Numbered from the stretch's first letter, positions 1 through 11,503 are shown. The stretch: DNA of 64,000 nt from Gordius sp. MW1 (GCA_964036665.1 OZ038531.1:7068168-7132167), one strand, 5' to 3'. Numbers and translations are program-made. The notes: a model not told the origin generated them from the sequence alone.

Positions 1-1633
1 GAAATCAGCCTCAATAGTTTCATCTAAATATTGACTAAACTCATCCGCCACAGGATTATGATCATTATCTTCCCATTCAGAAAAAATTGTTTTCGGTCTC
101 TTACCTTATATATTTTTATATATTATATATAAATAAAAAATTGTAAGTACTTGCGAGAGATGTCTTTGAGCCCAGTAAAACAGAAGATTTTCTTATATAG
201 ACAAACCCTTCTTGCTCTATAATATTTCTTATATCTTGATATATGTCTAGTTTTTCTGCTTCAGGTATCATCTTCATTTGTCTAAACTTCGGATGCAAGA
301 CCGAAGCTATTTTGTGATACCGATGAACTACCATTTTTTCTTTAATAGCTTCTTTTAAACGGTTCTTTATTATGTTGACTTGTCCGCCGTATAAATCATA
401 ATCCGACATCGCATTAATTAATTTAATTTTCCATAAGAAGACATATGGTAGGGTTGGTTCTAGATCAGCCTCCAACTGAAGAGAAGCCTCTTTAAACGGC
501 TGCAAGACGTCTATTAAAGATTTCAACAACATTTTATCTATATATTCCAGATACGAAAGTTCATTTCGTTGTTCCAAGATAGCTTCAACTTCGTCATAGA
601 CCTTATAAATAGAATTCAAAAGGGTCAATTTTGAGTTCCATCTTACAATTACATCTTGATGCAAGGTATGGGACAGCTTGCTATTGAGTCCACTTTGTTT
701 GAAATGCCTGACTAATTCTTTAGAGGCATTCATGAGTTTATAAATAACCGTGGCTTCTTGATTTAAGAAAGAATCATTAAAGGCCATTTTTATAATATTA
801 TTTATAAGGTGGGCTGCGCAATTTAATCTACTATAATTTGCTAATGCATTGACAATGTTAGCACCCTGATCAGTGACAAATATTAATTTATGGGCTTCTT
901 CATTGGTAATGCCAAAAGTCATTAATTTGTTTAATAATTCATTTCTAATATTCTCCCCTGATTTTTTTTCATGCTTAAAAGCAGTTGTAAATAATATTTT
1001 TTTTCTCAGGCTAACATTTATATAATGAATACTTAATGTGAGAAAACTGATTTTTGTATAATCACATGTCCACATGTCTGTTGTGGCCGCGCAAAGCCCT
1101 TTCTGAATGTAATGTTTTATATCTGGAATTATAGAAAGTCGAAGTCTTTCAGCCTCATCTTTCACATGGCGGCTTATAGTTGATGGATGAGGCATAATTT
1201 GTCGCACATTTATTAACCCCTTAGTTGACAAACTATCTACCAAAAACTGGCAAAACCCAAGAAAACCTTCTCCTGCTAAAGTTTCGAATGGCCGTAAATC
1301 TTTTGAGCAAAATTTTATAGCCTGATTTATGATTGATTTTTTAATTTTTTCTTCTTTTAAGGGGTTTATTTTATTCATATAATGATCTAGTGTTAGGCTA
1401 TTTTGTCTTTGGGTTGTACATTTGTGGCGTTTTAAATGTGATGTACCATCTGCTGATTTATATGAAAGTATTTTTTTGCAATTTTTGCATATGCAGGCAC
1501 TAACTGATTCACCATTAACATCCATTAAAGGATCAAATTGTTCCCAAACTTTACTTTTAAGCTTGTGATTTAAATTTATTTTATATACACCTTTTTCATA
1601 ATTAGATATGATTGTGGACAAATTATTTGACAC
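1..1633 (-). CDS. hAT-family transposase with BED zinc finger (3' end beyond window)
   Basis: Cut-and-paste transposase acting on its own element's ends in the nucleus. Exon 1 (1633-151) starts at an ATG and encodes 494 residues. A BED finger uses C49, C52, H66 and H70, with W30 ahead of it. RNase H-like core: first Asp in TDMWTC (D186), second Asp in VTDQGAN (D255), a CxxH motif at C272/H275, and a conserved RW pair in VRWNSK near residue 330. A Glu-rich LEADLEPTLPYV segment sits where hAT transposases carry the catalytic Glu. A 46-bp intron (105-150) joins in frame to an acidic exon beginning SKRPKTIFSEWEDND, which is still open at the window edge. The C-terminal dimerisation domain must lie outside. 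No stop or frameshift is visible, so the gene may be functional. Confidence 0.88.
105..150 (-). other. Short (46-bp) spliceosomal intron in the hAT transposase gene
   Basis: Unspliced, the frame runs into 11 AT-rich codons and a stop. The minus strand has GTACTT directly after codon 494 plus one base, and ATAAG at 105-106. Removing the segment joins GCA-A to GT-AAG-AGA, which keeps the frame and gives a charged, transposase-like continuation. Splicing is inferred from sequence only. Confidence 0.6.
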
Positions 1634-2956
1634 TATAATAAAATTTAATAAAAAAGTAAGGATGTATCAAATCAATAACTTTTATTATGTTGCATATATT
1701 AATTATAGATTAAGCCTTTTAATATTAAACTGTTAGTTTCAAAACAAAAAATACAATTATTAAAGGGATTAGTAAAGCAAAGCGATATAAAGCCAAATAT
1801 TTAATAAAAATATCCAGAAAAAATACCTTTTTCAACCAAGCTAAATCTAGTTAATATTGTAAAATTAATGATTCAATTAACATCCATTAAAGGATCAAAT
1901 TGTTCCCAAACTTTACTTTTAAGCTTGTGATTTAAATTTATTTTATATACACCTTTTTCATAATTAGATATGATTGTGGACAAATTATTTGACACTATAA
2001 TAAAATTTAATAAAAAAGTAAGGATGTATCAAATCAATAACTTTTATTATGTTGCATATATTAATTATAGATTAAGCCTTTTAATATTAAACTGTTAGTT
2101 TCAAAACAAAAAATACAATTATTAAAGGGATTAGTAAAGCAAAGCGATATAAAGCCAAATATTTAATAAAAATATCCAGAAAAAATACCTTTTTCAACCA
2201 AGCTAAATCTAGTTAATATTATAAAATTAATGATTCAATTAACATCCATTAAAGGATCAAATTGTTCCCAAACTTTACTTTTAAGCTTGTGATTTAAATT
2301 TATTTTATATACACCTTTTTCATAATTAGATATGATTGTGGACAAATTATTTGACACTATAATAAAATTTAATAAAAAAGTAAGGATGTATCAAATCAAT
2401 AACTTTTATTATGTTGCATATATTAATTATAGATTAAGCCTTTTAATATTAAACTGTTAGTTTCAAAACAAAAAATACAATTATTAAAGGGATTAGTAAA
2501 GCAAAGCGATATAAAGCCAAATATTTAATAAAAATATCCAGAAAAAATACCTTTTTCAACCAAGCTAAATCTAGTTAATATTGTAAAATTAATGATTCAA
2601 TTAACATCCATTAAAGGATCAAATTGTTCCCAAACTTTACTTTTAAGCTTGTGATTTAAATTTATTTTATATACACCTTTTTCATAATTAGATATGATTG
2701 TGGACAAATTATTTGACACTATAATAAAATTTAATAAAAAAGTAAGGATGTATCAAATCAATAACTTTTATTATGTTGCATATATTAATTATAGATTAAG
2801 CCTTTTAATATTAAACTGTTAGTTTCAAAACAAAAAATACAATTATTAAAGGGATTAGTAAAGCAAAGCGATATAAAGCCAAATATTTAATAAAAATATC
2901 CAGAAAAAATATCTTTTTCAACCAAGCTAAATCTAGTTAATATTGTAAAATTAATG
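1514..2956 (-). repeat. Four tandem copies of a 362-bp unit: hAT promoter, leader and first 40 codons
   Basis: The sequence starting CATCCATTAAAGGATC recurs at 1519, 1881, 2243 and 2605, an exact 362-bp spacing. Only isolated single-base differences are seen between copies (for example near 2221 and 2911). Each unit holds about 320 bp of upstream sequence and the start codon plus the first 40 codons of the transposase. The copy nearest the gene (1519-1633) runs into the full gene. In the other three, the junction turns codon 41 into TGA, so each would give a 40-residue peptide ending DPLMDVN. The last unit stops at 2956. The duplications are evidently recent. Confidence 0.95.
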
Positions 2957-3440
2957 TAGAAAAATTTAAAATAATATAACAAGAATAATTTGTCAAATAT
3001 TTAAGCACTAGAATTTTAAGGCAAAGGAATTAAACTTAATCAATAACAAAAAAATACAAAGCTAACAAAAAGTTACATTTAAGTTTGTAATTAAAGTTAA
3101 TTTCAAAGATTAGAGCAAAAATATTTATGAATTTATATGGCACTAATAATAATAGTAATTTGTGATAAAATTAATCACAAAAGTGTAATTAAACTTACTT
3201 ATAAAAGAATGAAGTTATAGTCTTAAAAATCAATAGCAAATTAAAAACAGGTCAAATTTAGCGCTTGAAAAATGAATGAATGCTACAGGATATACAAAAT
3301 TTAGAAGTTAAAAAATTAATCCTAAATATTTAATAAAAATAATATATTAATTGTTATGCAATTTATTGGCTCGCTTTTTGTTTTTTCTAATTGTTTGATG
3401 TTTAAGTACCTTTGTAACTCCAAGACCTTTTATATAATCT
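2957..3440. other. AT-rich interior of the hAT element, no gene
   Basis: Very AT-rich sequence between the promoter repeats and the GC-rich subterminal array. I see no coding potential and no further repeat structure. It is part of the hAT 5' region. Confidence 0.6.
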
Positions 3441-3623
3441 CTGGTTCGTTTAAGCCCGTTTATAAAACTTCAGGCCCGTTCAAGCCCGTTAAAAAAATCT
3501 CAGGCCCGCCCGAGCCCGTTCCATTAATTTTTAGGCCCGTCCGGGCCCGGCCCGTTAAATTTTTTATGATACAAAGCCCGTCCGTACCCGTCCGCGGGCC
3601 GGGCCGGCCCGTGCAGATCTCTA
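3441..3623 (-). repeat. hAT terminus with GC-rich GCCCG subterminal array
   Basis: About 180 bp densely packed with AGCCCGTT, AGGCCCG and CCGGGCC motifs, strikingly GC-rich against its surroundings. It ends in the terminal motif TAGAGATCTGCA (minus strand, at 3623). Ac/Ds and other hAT elements carry short repeated transposase-binding motifs just inside their ends, and that is the likely role here (inference). Open frames across it give Pro/Arg/Gly-rich translations of the repeat and are not genes. Confidence 0.75.
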
Positions 3624-4201
3624 ATTTACTTATATAAATTTCCACTTAAGATTATTTAAAATTAGCTTACTAAGTTAACAACAAAATATGGGTTATACAT
3701 ATTACTATTGGAATCTCTATCGTTTAATTTATTTAATTTACCAAAAGTGGAAAATAAATAACTAGGCTAGTGATAGCAAAGGTAAAGGTAGCCCATTCAT
3801 TTTAGTATATGGTATTCAATAGATAAGCAGATATTAAAAATTTTTTACCCAATTTCAATATAAAATTATTTTTTAATTTATTAATCGCCAAAATATTTAG
3901 CAGATTTTAACTTTAACACAGAGAACTTGCTCCGAATGATTTTTAAATTTTTTAAAATTCCGTTTTTTGTTTAATTTTTTTTACAGTTTTTTCTCTTACC
4001 TTACGATCAAATCCCTATAGGAAATTCAAAACTTGGTAGGTTTTCTTTGAGCTTTTTCTAATAGTCGATCAGAAAAAATGGTAAGAAGTCACTAACATTT
4101 TTAAAAAGACACACAAGCTTAAATATTCGAATGAATTTAAAATAAAAAATTGTGTTAAAATTATTATTAAAACTTTATAAAATTTGTATTAATTTTAACA
4201 G

Positions 4202-7200
4202 CATAAATGTAACTATAAGTCGCATCAACTCTGAAGCTCATATCCGTATTAATGGTTCAGCCATATATCTAGATAATGAAGAACAATTATATGGAAATGA
4301 ACATTTTACTAGGGCTCTCATTTTTTTAGGAAATCGCAATAACTTGTCTTTTTACGCAGATAGTGATGTAAGTCCTATATTTATTTTTATTTATTTTTTG
4401 AAATGCATATGGATGTGAATGTATTTACTTAGGGGCTATTTTTAGTACCATTTAACAATTAAGAGTTAACCACTAACATTTGCAAGGTTCCTAGGCTAAA
4501 TCCCGAAAGCGCACAATCCCGAATTTTAATGCTACACTTTTACGGCAATTAACATATGGTAAAAAATATGCAATCATATAATCAAGCTTTTAATGAATAT
4601 TTGGTTGAGAGAACAAATCAAGATAATACAGAAAGTATAAGTAAGCTTAATATCTAAATATTTATAAATTATCTTTAGAATTTAAAAAGTCGAGTAGAAA
4701 AAATTTGATTCTGACCCATAAAGACTTGGATTATACCAAAATTAAAGATGGAAAACTTTATCATTTGTTAATTGTTAAAGCTTAATTTCATCAAATAAAA
4801 GTCTATTCTAGATATAAATAGGTTATCATAATTCCTTAAATTAATACTGAGATTCTTAAAAGTGCAGGAGATATTTAGATAACTCTTGACATCTCACATG
4901 AAGGTAACTTATAATTCTTAGCACTTATATATTATATAGCTTATTCAAATTATTTGTAAGTTTATTTATAACATTCTATGATTTTTTAGGAGAGGGTGTA
5001 TCAGTTCTTCCTACAAATCTTTAGATTATACAACAGAGCTAGAGTATTATCATTTGTTAATTGTTAAAGCTTAATTACATCAAATAAAAGTCTATTCTAG
5101 ATATAAATAGGTTAAATCAATGATTCCTTAAATTAATACTGAGATTCTTAAAAGTGCAGGAGATATTTAGATAACTCTTAGGTAAAGTTTCTTTGAATAT
5201 GACTAATTTTGCTCATAACAAAAATAGCTTTTTTAATTTTATGATGAACATATTAAATAAGGTACAAACTATAAATTTAGAAAATTTGGCTAAAAAAAAC
5301 TTAAAAACAAAAATTAATAGAATCGTCCAAACTTAAGGAAGTGTTGACACTTTAAATAAAAATACATCATATAAGGTTATATTTAATAATATGAAAAAAT
5401 CTAAATGTAATGTCTATAAACATATACAACTATAAAAATGATAATTTTTGTGTAAAAATGAGTATCAAATTTAATTTATTGTAGATTAAAATGAAAATTA
5501 TAATTAAGTAACTTAATAAACATAGTATAATGAGTTCATTAATTTAGAATTTTTGTGTATTAAGTTGCTAAGCTTTAATAATATTTACTATAATGTATAA
5601 ACTCTTAAAACTATAAAATTAGATTATAAAACAAAGCTAAAATATTGTTATTTGTTGATTGTTAGAGCTTAATTTTATCAAATAAAAGCCTATGCTAGAT
5701 ATATATAGATTAAATGAATGAAAGTATAACCAATCTTTTACTCATTGATAGATTACTCATTATTTACAATTTTATAACCATAAATTCAACAAATTCCATA
5801 AAATGGTATCAGAAATATACATGTAATATTTTCCAAAACAAAATTTTTATAATGTGGGTCTAACTTAAATTTCTATATGACAATAAGTATATTATTGATA
5901 TTTCTTGAAATTAAGTTTGGTAAAATATAAAATTTTTCACATTCCTAAAAAAGTTATTGATAGGTACCAGATTTTCATAACCTGCTATAACATTTTCTAA
6001 TTAGACTTTTTAAAACAAGAACAAGATTTTAAGGCATTTTTTTGCTAGGCTCTTTGGTAAGCATTAAATGTAAAAATTGGGGTAAGAGTTTCATCCATCA
6101 ATCATCTTATATATCAATATAACAGCACATCAATAAGTAAACATTAGTTGAGGTAGATAAAAATAAAATAGAAATAGTTAGTGATTTAGTTATAAATAAA
6201 TTTGCCTTATAATAATAGCAAAAACTTAATACAAAAGCTTATCTAATCACATGCACATTGATACTAATCATATTTAACAATGATCCCTTTACAATCTTAT
6301 AGGATCTAAATTAAGTTATATAGCATCATAAATTGTATGAATAATTTCTATTTAATCTAATGGCTAAAGAGATTGCCCTTTTAAAATTTAATATTTTTTC
6401 TATTAAAGTACAAAAAAACTTTAACAAATTTCTTATATGTTTACTTGCTGAGATTATACTCTGTAACTATATCACTTAACGTTCTAAATATTCCATTAAT
6501 CAACTTTTATAAAAGAATCTAGAGGCATGGGATAGCACTGGGATGATATCCTTTATATAATACTTAAATTTATTATATATTGCTTATTTATACACCACCT
6601 TATACCAAACAAACGTATATCAGTTAATTATATAATTAGTAAATTGTAAAGGTTCCACCCAAATATAGCTCTTGAGTACATAATACCCAAACATTATTGT
6701 ATACCTAATAGGATTAATGATTCCCTGATTTTAAATACGTTAAAATTACCTTAGATATTGATTCCAAACGATTATTATTAATGGCATCCTTTAATTTATA
6801 CCTTGTCACTAAATATTAATACTCATCAGTGATCTGTAAATAAAGCTATATTATGTTACTTGGTGCAGAGGTTAATTAAATGTGATTCTTACATAAGTAA
6901 ATTGTAAAGGGGCACCCAAATCTTGCTCTTGATTATGGATAAAACTTTAAAATTAAAAAACATATGGAAATTTGAAAATCGTAGCAGTAGCATTATTGTA
7001 GCTTCGGGATTGTGCCTTTTCGGGATTTAGCCTATATCCCCATTTGCAAAAACATGGTCTAAAATTCAATAATTGAGTTAAAAATGTAACCAAATTTAGT
7101 TAATTTAGTTGTATATAGGGACGCCAAAATTTATTTGTTCGCACATTTTTGTAAATTTTAACTCAGAAAAATGGTTTGTATGATGATAAAAATAAAGTTA

Positions 7201-8110
7201 TTTTGAAAAAATCAAGGTTTTAGTTAAATCATAATCAAAAAAGATTTGTCAACTAAAGCATTCCTGTCTATTATATTCATTGACGTGGTCTAAACAGAAT
7301 TTGGTATCAAATCGAGATTTAGATATTATTTGATATGAAGCTCATTTTTGGGCGGGGCTGGGTATTACACTGGCCTGGCTCATCTCTCTAAGAGGTCAGT
7401 TTACCGACTTTTAAAATTGTTATGTTTGCCACTAATATGGGGTCGGGTTATTAAAATGTTGAGCAAGATTGGGTTGTTAATAAATCTTCGGCCCAATATA
7501 TAATTTTAGTGATCATGAAAGCAAAAATATATTAATCAAGCCAAGAATTTTCTCAAAAAGTAATTAATTTAAATATTTCAGCAAAAATAATAATTAGTTA
7601 ATCTATTAAGACCAACGTTATAAGGTCTTTCGTTCAAAATTATTTCATGACGAAATCGTAATATTCTTTCTATTAGTTTATGAAACAATATGAACGTTCT
7701 CCCTTCGGATTTTGTGTCAGATTTGAAGGCATACCCGGAAATTATACATATTCTATAGAGTATCTTCAAATTGTAAGATTAATTAAATATATGTTTGATA
7801 TTAAATAGGTAATGTGTTGCTGTCTTATGTTTTTATGATAAATGTTAATACAATTTTTATATCAACAACTTTATATGGTTATTAATTATTCTTATCATGT
7901 ATTTAATTTAACTTTAAATAATGTGTCTAAAATTATAAATCCTTTTCGTAGAAATTGATCAAACAAGGCCAATACCACATTCTTTCTTATAATAGCACAG
8001 GGAAAGAGTTTCAAATTCACTATCAGGGCTATATAACTGGCCATGAGGGATCAGGTCATACTAATGGAACGAAGCACGATATTATATTCAAATATCCATG
8101 CCCGGCCTAA
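4202..8110 (+). CDS. C-terminal two exons of an unrecognised, glycosylation-rich protein
   Basis: Not recognised as any family. Predicted exon 4202-4367 follows TTTTAACAG and ends before a textbook GTAAGT donor; predicted exon 7952-8110 follows TTTTCGTAG and ends in TAA. The intron phase is 0 on both sides. Together they give 107 residues (55 + 52) after a split first codon, so upstream exons must lie beyond the hAT insertion. The peptide has five N-x-S/T sequons (NVT, NGS, NLS, NST, NGT), a Gly/His-rich GHEGSGHTNGTKH segment, and ends KYPCPA. The sequons suggest a secreted or surface protein (inference). The intron is enlarged by a transposon at 4486-7040. Splicing is predicted only; a repeat-derived pseudo-exon pair is the alternative. 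The broken paralogue is at 35196-35349. Confidence 0.42.
4486..7040. mobile_element. Non-autonomous DNA transposon with 9-bp target duplication (Mutator-like?)
   Basis: Both ends carry GGCTAAATCCCGAAA followed by GCACAATCCCGAA in inverted orientation (4493-4521 and about 6998-7033). The 9 bases CATTTGCAA flank it directly at 4477-4485 and 7041-7049. The paralogous site near 35.47 kb lacks the insert and has a single AATTTGCAA, confirming the boundaries. A 9-bp duplication fits Mutator-like elements. The interior is AT-rich with no ORF. It holds direct repeats: a block of about 130 bp at 4758-4887 recurs at 5049-5180, and a weaker copy lies at 5643-5710. Confidence 0.8.
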
Positions 8111-9231
8111 TAACTTTTAAGAAAACAACTATTGCTTTTTATTGATTTACTTTGTTACTTAATAATAACTTTAATAATAATACATTTAATTATGCATATA
8201 CTGATATATGTTTTATTCTTATAAATAAACATTTTCGAGCATTCAAATGATAAGAAAGTGTCGAAAAGTTGATTATAAAATAGAAAAAAGTTTGCATGTG
8301 AAAGTGGAATCAAAATAGCTTAGATCCATATATTTTACGCTCTTTAAAAAAAGAATATTTTGATAATTATGGTCAATTGATCATTTTTTGGTAAATTTAA
8401 CTTTTATAGCTTTGCGGGCACTAAATATACAAATCAATTATGAATAACTATAAATTAGAATAAAATTTTTATTGAGAATTTAAAACAGCGACAGTTCAAT
8501 AAAATTAAGTCTCATAAATCAAATGAGAAATTTAACACAGGTTTAAGTCTCCAAATGTGAATAAGTATCTATCGTGCCTCGAACAACCGTTTGTTAGATA
8601 TAAAGCGATTATTCAGTAAGGATTCTTTATTCTCTAATTCATTTAACCTTAATTTACCATTAACCAATCGCTACTTGATTAAGTGCCATTTGACAAAAAA
8701 GCAAAAAACAAATATATGTTTACGAAAATGCATTTGTCGAATGAAATGGGTTAAAAGTATGAAAAACTTAAATAAGGTAAGACATGAAAGATTTTAAATT
8801 GTTGATTAAAATGTTAGTGATGACTATATAAAATAAACTTGACATATTTTATGTTTATTCCTGACAATATACTTTTAATAGAATAGATGTAGTTATGAAA
8901 ATGAAAGTTGATAGACTAAAGCTTAAATAATGTAAGACATGAGAAATATTTGAGGGTGTTAATGTTGTTAGTGATGACCATTTTTGAATATTTTTCAGAC
9001 TAAGATATAGGTTACATTCAAACTTTTAATAAGGTATATGCAATGTGCAAAATTTATTTCTAAGAACGCATGTTTTATTTATATGTTATGTGATGAATAT
9101 ACAAATAGTTGACATTGGGATGAATGATTATGATATTTCACTTTGTATACTTTCTGCAGCAGAAGCCCTCAATTTTAAAACAAGTGTAAAATTAACTGGT
9201 TTATGAATAAATGTACTTACAGTTGGTGGTA
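8111..9231. other. AT-rich intergenic DNA, no gene
   Basis: No supportable coding region. A degenerate direct repeat is visible: AAGACATGA with GTTAGTGATGA about 45 bases later occurs near 8780 and 8935. A stretch near 9115 resembles the sequence just after the next hAT element (10440-10480). Confidence 0.5.
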
Positions 9232-9239
9232 GTTGGGAT

Positions 9240-10438
9240 CAGAGGTCAGATTTGTTAGGAATTTTCTGCCCGAACCCGGCCCGGTTCAATTCTCTAACCT
9301 CATTGCCCGCCCGAGCCCGCCCGAACCCTTCTGGTGTCCGCGCGAGCCCGCCCGAAACATTAATGCTGCCCGAAATGCTCGGCCCGAAATATTAAATTTG
9401 CCTGTTAAGCCCGAAATTTTGCGACCTCATACTCTTTCAATATTTAAAAGTCGAATGATTTTTTGAAATAAAACTTTTGTACTTTAATTTTAATCCTAAT
9501 TGGTCAAAAAACGTAGTATTCGGTCTTTCTAAAATATTGAGTTTCTTTAAAATATTGCTGACAAAACCGCTCTATGTCACAATATTTTAATATATTAATT
9601 GCTAATGGATTTAGGTATAAACATGATAGAACGTTTACAAATCATGTAACAACAAAATATTAATTAAATGCAGCCGATGTCCAAGAAAATATTTATGTAG
9701 CAATTTTTTAATTAAGTTTAAAGTATAATCTTACAATAAACAAATGTATACTCCCCTTTTGAGTTGACCCGTTTGCCCTACCCATAAATAAACTTCTTAA
9801 TGAATAAAATTAGTTCAATTAATGAATCTGTAATTTATAAATAGAATTTAAATGCAATTTATGGATAATTTTTAACCTAAGCACATAAAGAAGGCCATAG
9901 AAATTTATTATTATAAAAATAAGTAGTAGCTTAGCGATAGCGATGAGTGATGATAAGGGAATAATAAAGGCGAATGGAAGAAGCCTTATTAAATCTTTTG
10001 TTAAAAAAATTAAATGATATTAGAATGAAATTTATCACTTTCAGGCGTTGTATCAATTTTGGCGTGACGATTTTTTACTATTATAGACGGCATATGCGAA
10101 TTACGAACAATGAAAGGGCTGCATAAATATAAATATTTTAATCCTTTCCATAACCTAGCTAGAGACTTGATGGAAATAAAGGGGTTCTGGCAAAAATTGT
10201 AAAAATAACTTGGGGACAGATGGCAATTTTTTAGCATTTTCATATGCAATTTAATAAAAAGTAACAAAAAAAACACTATCTACAATAAAAAATCTCAATA
10301 AGCCCGATTTGCCCGAATCCTATCTTCTTCGTGCCCGCCCGAAAATAAAAATTTAGGACAGTTGCCCGCCCCAAACCGGCCCATCGGCCGGGCCGGGCCT
10401 GTTCGGGCAGCGGGCCGGGCCGGGCAATCTGACCTCTG
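9240..10438. mobile_element. Complete non-autonomous hAT element, 1199 bp, 8-bp target duplication
   Basis: Starts CAGAGGTCAGATT and ends AATCTGACCTCTG, a perfect 13-bp terminal inverted repeat. It is flanked on both sides by GTTGGGAT (9232-9239 and 10439-10446). The 8-bp duplication and the CAGAG start identify it as hAT. Both ends carry GC-rich subterminal arrays of GCCCG and CCGGGCC motifs (about 9260-9425 and 10300-10425). The AT-rich core has no transposase-like frame. It must be mobilised by a transposase encoded elsewhere. Its terminal sequence differs from that of the hAT at 3623. Confidence 0.93.
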
Positions 10439-10446
10439 GTTGGGAT

Positions 10447-10964
10447 GGATGAAAATGATATTGCACTTTGATTATTGATTGCTCTCACTTTTTTAATTAA
10501 ATTAAAACATGAAGATATATTTTAAAATTAGCTTACTAGTAACATTGTTGATGTCCAATGTTTGTAGAGATTGAGAAACCTGAGCATTATAATAGATCCA
10601 TAGGATAGGCTATTATGAAGATAAGATATAATAATTATAAACATTACTTGTATGGGGAATGTGGTCATAACTTCTTGTTATAGTACAGTTTTCGTCTCTG
10701 TAAACCACTCTCGAGGAGCATTTTCGTTTTAATTGTCAAAAAAAAATTCATAGATATTCATAGACATTTTGTCAGTTAAATTTCTGTCGAATGAATAGAT
10801 ACCTCGCTACTTATCCCACAAATTCAAGATACACTACTTAACGATACTATAGTCCACCACTCTACTCCAACACTGTCTCTTCACACCAACTTATCCCATT
10901 ATGATTCTTGCTCTAGTTACTTCGCGTTAATAAAACATAAAATCCACAGCATCTTTTAAAGTTT
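10447..10964. other. AT-rich intergenic DNA, no gene
   Basis: No coding region, RNA gene or repeat structure that I can support. Confidence 0.4.
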
Positions 10965-11126
10965 CATGGGCGTAGCCAGCATTTGAATTAGAGGGGGGGC
11001 AGTAATGATTTTGAGGGTAAAATGGTTATTTTTTCGATTTCAGCCATAATTTTAAAAGACTTCAAGCAATATTTGGATTTAGAGGGGGGCCCCTCCCTGC
11101 CCCCCCCCCCCCCGGCTACGCCTATG
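10965..11126. mobile_element. 162-bp MITE with CATGGGCGTAGCC ends and G/C runs
   Basis: Left end CATGGGCGTAGCCAG, right end (inverted) CATAGGCGTAGCCGGG. Just inside each end is a long G run (plus strand left) or C run (right), so the short element can fold back on itself. Related inverted ends occur at 22917-23250, and partial relatives near 18301, 19557 and 21037. No ORF of its own. Confidence 0.6.
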
Positions 11127-11337
11127 AAAGGCTTAAACCCTTCATCCCCTTTTTTGTGATAAATCACGTAATTAATCATTATGAATTAAAACTGCAAGAT
11201 GCTTAAATGATAATGGCAAAAAATTATGTAATATATTATAGTTCTTTACTTCGAATAAAATAAAATGCAATGATATTTTTTTAGTAAAATTTTGCCCTCA
11301 ATAGTGATCCCAAATTTTATTATTTTGAAAATAAATT

Positions 11338-11503
11338 TAATTTTCCTAATAACTTCATGTTCATGCGAAGGATCGTTCTCTTGCTAAAATAATTATCTTC
11401 GTTCAACAATTGGACAAGATTAATTTTCCTAATAACTTCATGTTCATGCGAAGGATCGTTCTCTTGCTAAAATAATTATCTTCGTTCAACAATTGGACAA
11501 GAT
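11338..11503. repeat. Exact tandem duplication, 83-bp unit
   Basis: Two adjacent copies of an 83-base unit starting TAATTTTCCTAATAAC (11338 and 11421) are identical by eye. Neither copy contains a recognisable gene. Confidence 0.9.

Larger units (their letters stand above)
1..3623 (-). mobile_element. Autonomous hAT transposon, 5' part (3' part outside window)
   Basis: The visible part runs from the window edge to a terminal sequence at 3623. On the minus strand it begins TAGAGATCTGCACGGGC, matching the hAT terminal pattern of hobo-type elements (CAGAGA..TGCA). Behind the terminus comes a GC-rich subterminal array (3441-3623), an AT-rich leader, a fourfold tandem duplication of the promoter region, and the transposase gene. 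The 8 bases outside the end, ATTTACTT (3624-3631), are the predicted target-site duplication; the other copy is outside the window. The flanking DNA is paralogous to sequence near 31.93 kb, which fits insertion into an older duplicated segment. The missing left end prevents confirmation of the terminal inverted repeat. Confidence 0.85.
3624..8150 (+). repeat. Segmental duplication, copy A (paralogue of 31925-39490)
   Basis: Blocks at 3640-4480 and 7041-7930 align in the same order and orientation with blocks at 31.95-32.08, 32.5-32.79, 34.99-35.5 and 38.59-39.48 kb. Shared landmarks include the exon at 4202, the GTCGATCAG-rich stretch near 4060, and the GGGCTGGGTATTACA stretch near 7355. The two copies carry entirely different later insertions: copy A a 2.55-kb element at 4486-7040, copy B a hAT-like, an LTR element and an RTE LINE. 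The left boundary of A is hidden by the hAT element. Confidence 0.85.

Noticed and set aside
1514-2956. CRISPR-like regular spacing of repeats
   Set aside because: Units are adjacent 362-bp duplications with no spacers, and they contain the start of the transposase gene. The genome is eukaryotic.
3356-3645. Pro/Arg-rich open frames on both strands over the CCCG array
   Set aside because: They translate a repeated GC motif in the hAT subterminal region; no start context or domain, and both strands are open for the same reason.
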